Assembly: GCA_963676605.2 (NCBI GenBank)
Contig: CAXXSP010000002.1
Coordinates: 1-63,923 of the forward strand
Length of the DNA: 63,923 nt
Origin: SABI01 sp963676605
GTDB lineage: Bacteria > Spirochaetota > Spirochaetia > Sphaerochaetales > Sphaerochaetaceae
Direction: 5' to 3'
Made by a program: the position numbers and the translations under genes
Notes under the pieces: generated by a model
What the model was told of the DNA's origin: nothing
Database searches by the model: none
The model's input: only the letters and a program-made list of their open reading frames with translations
Part shown: positions 36,795-45,515 of the stretch, piece after piece
Layout: every line of letters starts with the position of its first letter
How positions within the stretch are numbered: the first letter of the stretch is position 1

Positions 36795-37384
36795 GTGAAA
36801 TGCTTTTTCCGTTAGCTGTATTCTTTGCAGCGGCTTTTACAAACAACATTCTCCTGACGAATTACCTTGGAATGTGCTCCTTCCTCTCTGTCTCGAAAGA
36901 GATAGAGACCTCGGCAGGGCTCGGAATTGCAGTCACCTTCGTCATGGCAGTAACCACGGCTCTCAACTGGGTGGTGTATCACCTGCTCCTGGTCCCCTTC
37001 GGACTGGAATACCTGAGATTCATCGTATTCATCATCGTCATAGCGGCCTTCGTGCAGCTGATCGAGATGGTGATAGAACGGTACAGTGAGGGACTCTACT
37101 TCGCTCTCGGTATCTTCCTTCCTCTCATCACCGTGAACTGTGCCATCCTCGGTGCATCACTGTTCATGGTTATCCGGGAATACTCGTTCATGACGACCTT
37201 CTTCTTCGGTATCGGAAGCGGCCTCGGCTGGTTCCTCGCCATCATGGCGATGGCCGGTATCAGGCAGAAACTGAAGACTGCAAAAGTTCCCCCAGGTCTT
37301 GACGGCCCGGGAATCGCTCTTATCATCGCCGGCTTCATGGCCATGGCCTTCATGGGCTTCAGCGGCATGATCACCATCGGATAA
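36791..37384 (+). CDS. NqrE/RnfA family membrane subunit
   Basis: This 197-residue protein has six membrane spans and is homologous to the preceding subunit. Conserved Cys motifs: TNNILLTNYLGMCSFLSVSKE near residue 15 and LPLITVNCAILGASLFM near residue 115. With NqrD/RnfE it holds the shared Fe-S centre in the membrane and forms the pathway for ions. The start at 36791 overlaps the previous stop (ATGA), which indicates translational coupling. The ending GFMAMAFMGFSGMITIG is typical. Confidence 0.92.
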   Translation: MSEMLFPLAVFFAAAFTNNILLTNYLGMCSFLSVSKEIETSAGLGIAVTFVMAVTTALNWVVYHLLLVPFGLEYLRFIVFIIVIAAFVQLIEMVIERYSEGLYFALGIFLPLITVNCAILGASLFMVIREYSFMTTFFFGIGSGLGWFLAIMAMAGIRQKLKTAKVPPGLDGPGIALIIAGFMAMAFMGFSGMITIG

Positions 37385-37394
37385 GGGGGGAGCT

Positions 37395-38498
37395 ATGATT
37401 ACAACCTTACTTATCAGCGTGCTTATCATCACCGCCATCAGCGTTGTTCTCGCACTCATGATGGTGGTGGCTGATGCCACGGTGGGAAACTATGGTGATG
37501 TGAATATCACAATCAATAATGACAAGGAGCTTACGGTCAAAGGAGGACAGCCTCTTCTCAAGGCATTAGTCGGAGAAGGAGTGTTCATCCCCAGTGCCTG
37601 CGGCGGACGAGGGTCCTGCGGGCTGTGCAAGGTGAAGGTTACCGAGGGAGGAGGAGACTTCCTCCCGACCGAACTCCCCTGGCTTTCAGATGAAGAGAAG
37701 GCGAACCAGGTCCGTCTTTCCTGCCAGTTCAAGGTAAAGCAGAATGTATCCATCCAGATTCCTGAAGAGCTGTTCAACGTCCGTCAGTTCGATACCACTG
37801 TCGAGAGTATCGTGGACCTCACGCACGATATCAAGCAGGTGCGACTGAAGATCAACGGTGATGAGACGATCAACTGCAAAGCAGGTCAGTTTGTCCAGTT
37901 CCAGGTTCCTGAGTACGAACTCACGGATGAGGAGGTCTACCGGGCCTATTCGATGGCTTCGATTCCATCTGACAACACCCATATCGAACTCGAGATACGT
38001 CTGGTTCCCAATGGCATCTGTACGACCTATGTTCATAAACATCTCAAGGAAGGAGATTCGGTCACGATAAACGGCCCCTATGGAGACTTCTATCTCCATG
38101 ACACCGAACGTGACATCATCTGCATCGCAGGTGGATCGGGTATGGCACCTATCAAGTCGATTCTTCTTGATATGGCTGAGAAGAAGAGTACCCGCAATGC
38201 GAAGTACTTCTTCGGTGCCCGTTCGAAGCGGGACCTCTTCCTCCTTGATGAGATGAAAGCGATTGAAAAGGAGATGCCCTCCTTCACCTTTATCCCGGCG
38301 CTCAGCGAACCTGCTGAAGAAGATAACTGGGATGGAGAAGTGGGACTCATCACTGACGTCGTGAGACGTCTCAGCGACAACGCGGCAGAAGCTGAGGCAT
38401 ACCTGTGCGGATCACCGGGTATGATCGATGCCTGTCTGAAAGTCCTGACCGACCTCGGCATGCCCGAGGAACGGATCTACTACGACAAGTTCGCCTAG
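37395..38498 (+). CDS. nqrF: NqrF, NADH-oxidising subunit with 2Fe-2S and FAD domains
   Basis: The 367-residue protein has one N-terminal membrane helix (LLISVLIITAISVVLALMMVV). A plant-type ferredoxin domain follows, with cluster ligands in SACGGRGSCGLCKVKV and LSCQF. Then come an FAD domain (VYRAYSMASIPSD) and an NADH domain (IICIAGGSGMAPIKSILLD, YLCGSPGMIDACLK). It accepts electrons from NADH and feeds the membrane subunits. Pairing with RnfD-length NqrB and no NqrA nearby is unusual. AAGGGGGGAG precedes the ATG. Slightly shorter than the typical 400-residue NqrF. Confidence 0.93.
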   Translation: MITTLLISVLIITAISVVLALMMVVADATVGNYGDVNITINNDKELTVKGGQPLLKALVGEGVFIPSACGGRGSCGLCKVKVTEGGGDFLPTELPWLSDEEKANQVRLSCQFKVKQNVSIQIPEELFNVRQFDTTVESIVDLTHDIKQVRLKINGDETINCKAGQFVQFQVPEYELTDEEVYRAYSMASIPSDNTHIELEIRLVPNGICTTYVHKHLKEGDSVTINGPYGDFYLHDTERDIICIAGGSGMAPIKSILLDMAEKKSTRNAKYFFGARSKRDLFLLDEMKAIEKEMPSFTFIPALSEPAEEDNWDGEVGLITDVVRRLSDNAAEAEAYLCGSPGMIDACLKVLTDLGMPEERIYYDKFA

Positions 38499-38513
38499 AA
38501 GGGAGGAATTGGT

Positions 38514-39005
38514 ATGAAACAGACACCTGAATATGATGCGATACAGAGACAGATGGCTCCGGGAGTTATCACCCTCGACGGCTTTCTCGGGTCAGACACG
38601 CGGAAGCTGATCGATATCCTGAACTCTGACGATGCCAGAGTCCACTCTCTCAATGTCACTCACGAAGCTATTGCAGAAAGAATGCAGTATTTCAGGGACG
38701 CAGGGCTGGACGGTCTGGGTGAGTTTCTGAAAATGGATGACCATTTTGAAGTGCGGGTCGACTCGGTCAGAGGTAAGCTCCCCTCCCCCTTCGGAGGAAA
38801 GGGGATGTACGAGAAAGTGAACACCACCGTGAAGAATCTGCACAGCAAGACAGAGGTCACCTACACCGACCTCCATATTCACTTCGTGAAAGATCATGGA
38901 TTCTACGAAGGAGAGGGATCTCCCTTCAGGATCGAACCGGCTCTCCTCTCTCAGACTCTTGAAGTTCCCGAAAACGAAAGCTATGAGAGAAAGAAACAGC
39001 TGTGA
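38514..39005 (+). CDS. conserved protein of unknown function at end of Nqr/Rnf operon
   Basis: The 163-residue protein is soluble, with no signal peptide or membrane span. It has a helical N-terminal half (DTRKLIDILNSDDARVHSLN, AIAERMQYFRDAGLDGLGEFLKMDDHFEVRVDSVRGKLPSPFGGKG in two parts) and a beta-rich C-terminal half (TEVTYTDLHIHFVKDHGFYEGEGSPFRIEP). I do not recognise a family. It follows nqrF by 15 bases with a GGGAGG leader and precedes the operon's hairpin terminator, so it is co-transcribed. It may be an assembly or regulatory factor for the complex; this is a guess from position only. Confidence 0.75.
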   Translation: MKQTPEYDAIQRQMAPGVITLDGFLGSDTRKLIDILNSDDARVHSLNVTHEAIAERMQYFRDAGLDGLGEFLKMDDHFEVRVDSVRGKLPSPFGGKGMYEKVNTTVKNLHSKTEVTYTDLHIHFVKDHGFYEGEGSPFRIEPALLSQTLEVPENESYERKKQL

Positions 39006-39011
39006 AACGAC

Positions 39012-39038
39012 ACATCCCACGAGATTCTCGTGGGATGT
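39012..39038 (+). terminator. operon-end hairpin
   Basis: ACATCCCACGAG (39012-39023) pairs perfectly with 39027-39038 around a three-base loop, followed by TCTGTATC. It lies 6 bases after the last Nqr-operon stop and 28 bases before the convergent oxidoreductase stop. Confidence 0.7.
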
Positions 39039-39065
39039 TCTGTATCAGGCCGCTGAAACTCCGTC

Positions 39066-40472
39066 CTAGTTTCCTATTGCCTCGACCGTTCTGAGAATAA
39101 GATCCCGGTTCTTTCCGATGAGCGCCTTTTTCTTGATCCCCAGATGAAGGGATTCAATGAGAGCTTCAAGGGTAAGCAGTCCGGTATGGTGAAGGAAAGC
39201 CGTGATCATCACGAGAGCTGTAGCCTGGGGTATTCCCGCCTCTTCAGCCAGAGCTGATCCGGGAACATGATAGACGTTCACATCCTCACGTGTCGGTTCA
39301 TGATCGATCAGAGAGGAGTTCACAACGATGGTTCCTCCCGGTTTCACCATCCGCTCATACGCGGTGAGCGAGGGAGAATTGAGGACGATCAGATTATCGA
39401 GCTCCTCAGCGAGGGGCGAAGAGACTTCGTCGGGGGAGATTACAACGGTTACACTCGCTTTTCCACCTCGCATTTCAGGTCCGTAGGAAGGGAGCCAGGA
39501 AACCTGAAGCTGATGGGATATTGCCGCATTCGCGAGACTCACTCCACCGGAGAGAACCCCCTGGCCGCCGAATCCAGCAACCATGATGGCAGTTTCCTCT
39601 TCAAGAGGAATAGCCGCCATCTCCTTCCTCTCCCCCCCGTCGTTCAGGGCGGCGAGGAAATCATCACCGGTAAGGAACGGGAAGAGAGAAGGTCCATAGG
39701 GAGGAACAGAATCGGCTCTATCGATAAAAGTTCCAAGAGGGAACACCTTCGAAAGGACATCATCGATATGCTGGCGGGAATCCACCGCATTCATCTTCCA
39801 GCTTGTGGGACAGGCACTGAGGATCTCCACGAAGGAGAACCCTTTGTTATCCACTTGATTCTTCAGCGCCTTCTCGATCATCCGTTTTGTTCTCAGCATC
39901 TCTTTCTTCGATGAGACTGCACAGCGTGAAACGAGGACAGGCTCTTCCAGGGTGGCGATAATCTCAGCCATCCTGATGGGAGACCCGTCTCTCTTCCTGT
40001 CCCGTCCGAAGGGCGTGGTGAGAGTCTTTTCCTCGAGCAGAGTTGTCGGGGCCATCTGGCCGCCGGTCATTCCGTAGGTTGCATTGTTGATGAAGAACAC
40101 CGTCATATTCTCACCGCGGTTGGCAGCATGAACGATCTCGGTGGTTCCGATCCCTGCAAGGTCTCCGTCTCCCTGATAACTGATGACGATGGAGTCCTCA
40201 TGAACCCGCTTGAATGCGGTACCGACGGCAGGGGCTCTGCCGTGGGAACACTGGATATTTCCTGTATCGAAATAGTAGTAGCTGAAGACAGAGCATCCGA
40301 CAGGGGAAAGGAACACCGTCCTATCCTGAATATCAAGATCCTCGATCGCCTGGGCGATCATCTTCTGTATCGTGCCGTGCCCGCAGCCCGGGCAGTAGTG
40401 TGTGACACGGGTATCACCATCTTTCCGGGTAAAATCCTTGTAGAACACATCACTGGTCTTTATCTGTTCCAT
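39066..40472 (-). CDS. 2-oxoacid:ferredoxin oxidoreductase, fused beta and gamma subunits
   Basis: The protein has 468 residues from ATG 40472 (a GTG nine bases upstream is possible). Residues about 1-260 are the TPP-binding beta subunit: HYCPGCGHGTIQKMI, SPVGCSVFSYYYFDTG, and the TPP motif SYQGDGDLAGIGTTEI ... NATYGMTGGQ. Residues about 295-465 are the gamma subunit: IMVAGFGGQGVLSGG, SYGPEMRGGKASVTVVIS, LIVLNSPSLTAYE. Normally these are separate genes. The enzyme oxidatively decarboxylates a 2-oxoacid to the acyl-CoA and reduces ferredoxin. It resembles the ketoisovalerate/2-oxoglutarate (VOR/KOR) group more than pyruvate enzymes. Last gene of the minus-strand operon. Confidence 0.92.
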   Translation of the reverse strand: MEQIKTSDVFYKDFTRKDGDTRVTHYCPGCGHGTIQKMIAQAIEDLDIQDRTVFLSPVGCSVFSYYYFDTGNIQCSHGRAPAVGTAFKRVHEDSIVISYQGDGDLAGIGTTEIVHAANRGENMTVFFINNATYGMTGGQMAPTTLLEEKTLTTPFGRDRKRDGSPIRMAEIIATLEEPVLVSRCAVSSKKEMLRTKRMIEKALKNQVDNKGFSFVEILSACPTSWKMNAVDSRQHIDDVLSKVFPLGTFIDRADSVPPYGPSLFPFLTGDDFLAALNDGGERKEMAAIPLEEETAIMVAGFGGQGVLSGGVSLANAAISHQLQVSWLPSYGPEMRGGKASVTVVISPDEVSSPLAEELDNLIVLNSPSLTAYERMVKPGGTIVVNSSLIDHEPTREDVNVYHVPGSALAEEAGIPQATALVMITAFLHHTGLLTLEALIESLHLGIKKKALIGKNRDLILRTVEAIGN

Positions 40473-40477
40473 ATATC

Positions 40478-41527
40478 TCACCCCTCAAGATACTGTGCGG
40501 CAAAGGTGACGAGATCCTGAGACTTCATCACTTCGCCTCCCATCCGTGTGAAAGAAAGAACCTTGGTCAGTCCTTCCACGCTGAGTCTCACATCCTCGGC
40601 CATCTGACCGTTGCTCAGTTCAACAGCTACAAGGGGGATCTTCTTTTCTGCGAGCTCACGCAGCCTCTCCTTCGGGAAAGGGAAAAGAGTTTTAAGGCGC
40701 AGCATGCCGACCTTGTGACCCAGCTCTCTCAGCTTCTTTACAGCACCGTGACAGATTCTCGATACGATACCATAGGTGATGAAGACAAGCTCTGCATCCT
40801 CGGTATCGGTCTCAACGAAATCAACGACCTCTCTTTCCACCTGAGCATAGATATTCTGAAGCAGGATATTCTGTTCCTCCATCAGTGAGGGAGACATGAA
40901 GATCGAAGTGATCAGATTCTCTCTGCTCTCTTTGTCGCCATAGAGAGCCCACTCCTTCCTCGGACTCTCTTCGAGAGCACCCGAGACCTCGACAGATTCC
41001 ATCACCTGACCGAGATAGGCGTCTCCGAGGATGAATACGGTCATCCGGTACCGTTCTGCAAGCTCAAAGGCCATCTTCGTGAAATCGAACATTTCCTGTG
41101 CACTGGCGGGTGCCAGTACAATATTCTTATAGTTACCCTGTCCGCCGCCTTTCACGACCATGGCGTAATCACCCTGTTCCGGCCAGATATTGCCGAGTCC
41201 GGGACCGGCACGCTGCATATCGATAATGACTGAAGGAAGCCGGGCACCGGCCATGTAACTGATCCCTTCAGCCATAAGAGCGATACCGGGCCCGCTGGAA
41301 GCCGTCATCACCCGTGCACCGGCACTCGCTGCTCCGTAGAGCATATTGATCACACTTACTTCACTCTCTCCCTGAAGGTAGGTTCTCCCGGTTTTGGTGA
41401 AATAATACGAAGCGGTCTGGGCGATCTCACTTGCCGGGGTGATAGGATACCCGAAAAAATGGGTACACCCCGCCATGAGAGCACCGAAGACCGCTGCATC
41501 GTTCCCTTTCATCAGGCGCTTGTACAT
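40478..41527 (-). CDS. 2-oxoacid:ferredoxin oxidoreductase, alpha subunit
   Basis: The 349-residue protein carries MKGNDAAVFGALMAGCTHFFGYPITPASEIA, the alpha-subunit pyrimidine-side domain, split around residue 25, then GESEVSVINMLYGAASAGARVMTASSGPGIALMAEG and QRAGPGLGNIWPEQGDY. The C-terminal part has ELVFITYGIVSRICHGAVKKL and LKTLFPFPKERL. It is of the VorB/KorA type. Its start overlaps the end of the ferredoxin-type delta gene by 16 bases, and its stop lies six bases before the beta-gamma start, so the three are translated together. Confidence 0.92.
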   Translation of the reverse strand: MYKRLMKGNDAAVFGALMAGCTHFFGYPITPASEIAQTASYYFTKTGRTYLQGESEVSVINMLYGAASAGARVMTASSGPGIALMAEGISYMAGARLPSVIIDMQRAGPGLGNIWPEQGDYAMVVKGGGQGNYKNIVLAPASAQEMFDFTKMAFELAERYRMTVFILGDAYLGQVMESVEVSGALEESPRKEWALYGDKESRENLITSIFMSPSLMEEQNILLQNIYAQVEREVVDFVETDTEDAELVFITYGIVSRICHGAVKKLRELGHKVGMLRLKTLFPFPKERLRELAEKKIPLVAVELSNGQMAEDVRLSVEGLTKVLSFTRMGGEVMKSQDLVTFAAQYLEG

Positions 41528-41751
41528 GATTCTTCCTCAATATTCTTAAGTACCGTCAAAGCTCTCGGCTCAGGACATGCAAGCACACACATCCCGCACC
41601 CGATACATACGCTGTCAGGTACCACTTCAACGTTGACATATCCCTGTTCGTTGATCCCTGTGCCGATACGGAGACAATCTTTCGGACAGACGGAAGGGCA
41701 GATGCCGCAACCTTTACATCTCGAAGCATCGACTATCACACGATTACTCAT
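41512..41751 (-). CDS. 2-oxoacid:ferredoxin oxidoreductase, delta (2[4Fe-4S] ferredoxin) subunit
   Basis: This protein of 79 residues starts at 41751 where AAAGGAG lies upstream; the longer frame to 41793 has no leader. Two classical cluster motifs are visible, CKGCGICPSVCPKDC and CIGCGMCVLACPEP. It shuttles electrons from the TPP centre to external ferredoxin. First gene of the three-gene operon, overlapping the alpha gene by 16 bases. Its promoter region is shared with the divergent acyl-CoA ligase. Confidence 0.93.
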   Translation of the reverse strand: MSNRVIVDASRCKGCGICPSVCPKDCLRIGTGINEQGYVNVEVVPDSVCIGCGMCVLACPEPRALTVLKNIEEESCTSA

Positions 41752-42142
41752 ATTCGTAATTCTCCTTTCCAAGAGATGTGATAATATTGACAATATAACA
41801 AGAAGGTGTCAACAATAAAGCCGATTTTCTTAGTGTTTTTTCCTTTTTCACCCTCTTATTTTGACAATCTATCACTTATACGTAAATATTAACTAGTAAA
41901 ATACTACGTGTTAGTAAGAACCTACTATAGATAAAATACCACTCTCAGGGGACAAAATCCAGCTAAACATACGTTCCTTTCCCCTATCGGAAGCACCTTA
42001 CCTCCCTTTCTTCTTTATCTGTGCTTTTCTTGACATTTGAATTAATTATGTCAATATTGACTTTACAGGATAGTGTGTCATAGTAATAACATAAGGGGAT
42101 GGCACCTGAAGCGTATAAAGCGCACCTACAAGGAGAATAGAA
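41752..42142. promoter_or_regulatory. divergent promoter region with repeated TTGAC/GTCAA words
   Basis: The 391 bases between the oxidoreductase and acyl-CoA ligase operons hold at least six TTGAC or GTCAA words, near 41788, 41806, 41863, 42032, 42047 and 42056. The clearest palindromes are ATATTGACAATAT near the minus-strand operon and TGTCAATATTGACT at about 42046-42059. TTGACT there is 16 bases from CATAGT, a possible plus-strand promoter; TTGACA (complement near 41805) may serve the minus strand. A shared regulator is inferred. Confidence 0.5.
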
Positions 42143-44050
42143 ATGTATCAGACTATTCCGCAGCTTTTGCGGACGATCAGTTCAGAATATCCACAGCAGC
42201 ATGTTCAGATGTATAAGGATGATGAGGGGAATTTCCTCTCGGTCACCTATAAAGATTTTACGAACCTATCAGAACAGCTCGCCGCAGGCCTCTCCTCACT
42301 GGGAATCAACCGGGGAGACAATGTGGGACTCATCAGTGATAACAGGAAAGAATGGCTTCTAGCCGACACCGCTATTCTCTCTCTCGGTGCGGCAGATGTA
42401 CCGCGTGGAAGAGATGCGATGCCGCATGAACTTGAGTTCATTCTGAAAACAAGTGAATGTACCATCTGTTTCGTGGAGAATGAAGAACAGCTTGCGAAGG
42501 TGGCAGCTCTCACGGCTTCCCTTCCTCAGCTTAAGACACTCATCCTGATGGACAGGCAGCATCACACGGAGAAGGACAAAGAGAGGGCATCAATCTCACT
42601 TGAAGTTCTCACCTTCGATGACATCCTTGCCCGGGGAGAGAAGAGTCTCAAGGAGAATCCTGACCTGGTGCAGAAGGAGATCGAGCAAGGGAAAGGCGAG
42701 GACCTCGCCACCATTATCTTTACAAGCGGTACGACCGGTGAACCGAAAGGGGTTATGCTCACTCATCAGAATTTCCTGTTCCAGCTTGAACAGATCCCCA
42801 AGTTCATAGACTTTAAAAAGGGGGAGCGATGGCTCAGTGTTCTTCCTGTCTGGCACTCGTTTGAACGAATTCTCCAATATGTGATCATCTCTCAGGCTTC
42901 AACGGTCGTCTACTCGAAACCGATCGGAAAGATCATGCTTGTCGACCTTCAGAGAACGAATCCTCAGTGGATGGGCTCGGTTCCGAGAATCTGGGAAGCA
43001 GTAAAAGGCGGAGTCTACCAGAACGTGAAATCCAAATCACCTGTGGCACGGGGACTCTTCCATTTCTTTGTCTTTATCGGAGCCGCGCATGCCGATGCGC
43101 TGGCAAGGATCGGAAACAGGAAACCGCAGTTCTCCCGCAGGTTCTACCCGGCGGATCTTCTTATCGGTCTTCTTGTGTTCATCCCGACACTGCCGCTGAA
43201 GTATCTTGGAGATATCCTCGTCTTCAAGACAATCAAGAAGAAGTTCGGCACCGGCTTCAGGGCAGGAGTCTCCGGAGGAGGCTCTCTCCCCTCTTCGATC
43301 GACAAATTCTTCAAAGCCATCGGCGTTACTTTGCTGGACGGGTACGGACTTACCGAGACCGCCCCGGTCATCGGGCTGAGAGAACTCGGACATCAGGTAC
43401 CCCTCACCGTCTCCCCTCTTCCCGAGACAGATATCAGTATTATCAAAGATGACGGGACTCTGGCGAAACCCGGCGAAAAAGGAGTCATCTGGGTGAAAGG
43501 CGGGCAGGTGATGAAGGGGTATTACAAACGTCCCGATCTGACCGACGCAATCATGGATAAGGAAGGCTATCTGAATACCGGAGATATCGGTGTCTGGACC
43601 TATAAAGGAGAATACGGCATCCGGGGACGTGCAAAAGACACGATCGTCTTGAGCGGCGGAGAGAATATCGAACCGGTTCCCCTTGAAGCCCGCCTGAGAG
43701 AGTCCGAGTATATCGAACAGGCTATGGTTGTCGGTCAAGACCAGAAATATCTTGGAGCGTTGATTGTTCCTGACAGCAAGATGATTGAGCAGTATGCAAA
43801 AGAGCAGGGAATCCCCTACATGACCCGTAAGGATGCTCTCCTCCTTGATGAGGTCAGGGCACTGATCCAATCCGAGATCAATGAGCTTGTCAGTGCGAAG
43901 AACGGATTCAAGTCCTTCGAACTGATCAACCGCTTCCATCTGATCTGCGAACCCTTCAAGGTAGGAGAGCAGCTCTCTGCAAAGCAGGAGGTGATGAGGC
44001 ATAAGGTCTCTGAGCAGTATGCGAAAGAGATTTCCTCCTTATTTGCCTGA
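42143..44050 (+). CDS. AMP-forming long-chain acyl-CoA synthetase family
   Basis: This 635-residue adenylating enzyme has the P-loop-like motif TIIFTSGTTGEPKGVMLTH near residue 195, LSVLPVWHSFERILQYVIIS, VSGGGSLPSSIDKFFKAIG, LLDGYGLTETAPVIG, and the hinge YLNTGDIGVWTYKGEYGIRGRAKDTIVLSGGENIEP in two parts. The C-terminal Lys is in VSAKNGFKSFELINRF. It couples ATP, a carboxylic acid and CoA; the size and the insertion around residues 290-350 match FadD15-like long-chain enzymes. A CAAGGAG leader precedes the ATG. It diverges from the 2-oxoacid oxidoreductase, which suggests shared control of acyl-CoA supply. Confidence 0.9.
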   Translation: MYQTIPQLLRTISSEYPQQHVQMYKDDEGNFLSVTYKDFTNLSEQLAAGLSSLGINRGDNVGLISDNRKEWLLADTAILSLGAADVPRGRDAMPHELEFILKTSECTICFVENEEQLAKVAALTASLPQLKTLILMDRQHHTEKDKERASISLEVLTFDDILARGEKSLKENPDLVQKEIEQGKGEDLATIIFTSGTTGEPKGVMLTHQNFLFQLEQIPKFIDFKKGERWLSVLPVWHSFERILQYVIISQASTVVYSKPIGKIMLVDLQRTNPQWMGSVPRIWEAVKGGVYQNVKSKSPVARGLFHFFVFIGAAHADALARIGNRKPQFSRRFYPADLLIGLLVFIPTLPLKYLGDILVFKTIKKKFGTGFRAGVSGGGSLPSSIDKFFKAIGVTLLDGYGLTETAPVIGLRELGHQVPLTVSPLPETDISIIKDDGTLAKPGEKGVIWVKGGQVMKGYYKRPDLTDAIMDKEGYLNTGDIGVWTYKGEYGIRGRAKDTIVLSGGENIEPVPLEARLRESEYIEQAMVVGQDQKYLGALIVPDSKMIEQYAKEQGIPYMTRKDALLLDEVRALIQSEINELVSAKNGFKSFELINRFHLICEPFKVGEQLSAKQEVMRHKVSEQYAKEISSLFA

Positions 44051-44155
44051 TTCATAAGGTTGCAGTATATTAAATCTATCTGTTGCATTTGCAACTGATA
44101 GCTTTTTCTTTTTCAGATACTATCCGGTTATCAGGAATATATAAGGAGACATAAT

Positions 44156-45385
44156 ATGAGTGCAGAAATACAGAACAGCAATGAAAGAAGCTCTCTCCTC
44201 AAGGAGATGATTAAAAGACTTCATAACGGAGAGGAGTTTGAAGCTGTAAAGAAAGAGTTCGCCGAAGCCTTCGAAGGAGTCGGCGCAGATGAGATCGCCG
44301 ATGCCGAGAAGAAGCTTATCGATGAAGGCGAAGTAAGTGTGGAAGAGGTTCAGAGACTCTGTGACGTTCACTCTGCACTCGTTCACGGTTCGGTTGCCGA
44401 TATTCACGGGCATAAGAAAATGGATGAGACCCTCGGTCATCCTGCCTGGATCCTCAAGAAGGAGAATGAACACCTCACAAAACTCATCAACAGCATTGAA
44501 GAGCATATCACCTCTCTGGCGAAAGGCAATGTAGCTGCCGTCGAGAGTATTGCAGAAGAACTTGCCGACCTGAAGAAAATCGATTCCCACTATGCGAAGA
44601 AGGAGAATCTCTGGTTTCCTCTCATGGAGAGCCACGGTATCACAGCTCCGCCGAAAGTCATGTGGGGTGTTGATGACGAGATCCGCGACATGATCAAGAT
44701 CGTGAGTGGAACCTTTCAGGAGATGGTTGACGCGGGACGTCCCGATGAAGCGACAAGAGAACGGTTTGTGAAGGAGTTCACCTCGACAAAGAACAAGATC
44801 GAAGAGATGATCACCAAGGAGAATGAGATCCTTATCCCCATGGTATCTGAAGTCTTCACTCCGCACGAATGGAAGGTCATTGCAGACGGTATTGATGAGT
44901 TCGCAGACTCCTACGTAGCGTCCGATCATACCTGGGAACCTGAAGGCGAAACCCGGGAAGTGGTGCCCGAGCTTTCCTCAGGAACGATCACCCTGCCGAG
45001 CGGACATTTCACACCCGAAATCCTCACCCTCGTACTGAACACACTCCCTGTCGATATAACCTTCGTAGACAAGGATGACAAGGTCGCCTACTTCAGTCAG
45101 TCAAGTGAAAGAATCTTCCCGAGAACAACAGCTATCATAGGAAGAGAAGTTGTGAACTGCCATCCACCTGCATCAGTGCATATCGTTGAAAAGATCGTGG
45201 GTGAATTCAAGAACGGAACACGGGATGTTGCTGAGTTCTATCTTCACCTCGGCGAAGCCTATGTACATATCAGATACTTCGCTGTGAGAAACGAGAAAAA
45301 GGAGTACATGGGAACCCTCGAAGTTTCACAGAACATCGCACCGATCCAGGCGATCAGCGGCGACAAGAAGCTGCTGGACTGGTAG
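44156..45385 (+). CDS. DUF438 / hemerythrin-like / PAS domain protein
   Basis: This 409-residue soluble protein. Residues about 10-80 are DUF438 (LLKEMIKRLHNGEEFEAVKKEFAEAF, then ISAD-like helices and VQRLCDVHSALVHG). Residues about 90-240 form a hemerythrin-like four-helix bundle with His/Glu ligands in HPAWILKKENEHL, DSHYAKKENLWFPLMESHG and ITKENEILIPMVSEV. Residues about 285-400 are a PAS domain (VDITFVDKDDKVAYFSQSSERIFPR, GREVVNCHPPASVHIVEKIV). These proteins are thought to sense oxygen, NO or redox state through a di-iron centre. It follows the acyl-CoA ligase by 105 bases and ends at a hairpin terminator. An ATAAGGAG leader is present. Confidence 0.92.
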   Translation: MSAEIQNSNERSSLLKEMIKRLHNGEEFEAVKKEFAEAFEGVGADEIADAEKKLIDEGEVSVEEVQRLCDVHSALVHGSVADIHGHKKMDETLGHPAWILKKENEHLTKLINSIEEHITSLAKGNVAAVESIAEELADLKKIDSHYAKKENLWFPLMESHGITAPPKVMWGVDDEIRDMIKIVSGTFQEMVDAGRPDEATRERFVKEFTSTKNKIEEMITKENEILIPMVSEVFTPHEWKVIADGIDEFADSYVASDHTWEPEGETREVVPELSSGTITLPSGHFTPEILTLVLNTLPVDITFVDKDDKVAYFSQSSERIFPRTTAIIGREVVNCHPPASVHIVEKIVGEFKNGTRDVAEFYLHLGEAYVHIRYFAVRNEKKEYMGTLEVSQNIAPIQAISGDKKLLDW

Positions 45386-45455
45386 AAATGTCTATTTCTG
45401 ACCTCCACGTGTAACGGGAACGAAAAAGAAATACAGGAATCATCAAAGATAAAAC

Positions 45456-45477
45456 GAGGCTGCCGAATGGCAGCCTC
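45456..45477. terminator. bidirectional terminator hairpin
   Basis: GAGGCTGCC (45456-45464) pairs with GGCAGCCTC (45469-45477) around GAAT. On the minus strand it is followed by GTTTTATC, on the plus strand by ATCCTGTTTC. It separates the DUF438 gene from the convergent secreted-protein gene. Confidence 0.75.
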
Positions 45478-45515
45478 ATCCTGTTTCTCACCTTAAACCG
45501 GTTTCCCGGGTCGTA

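Noticed and set aside
43037..44002. Minus-strand frame of 321 codons
   Set aside because: It is antisense to the acyl-CoA ligase; long because of the coding bias of the real strand.
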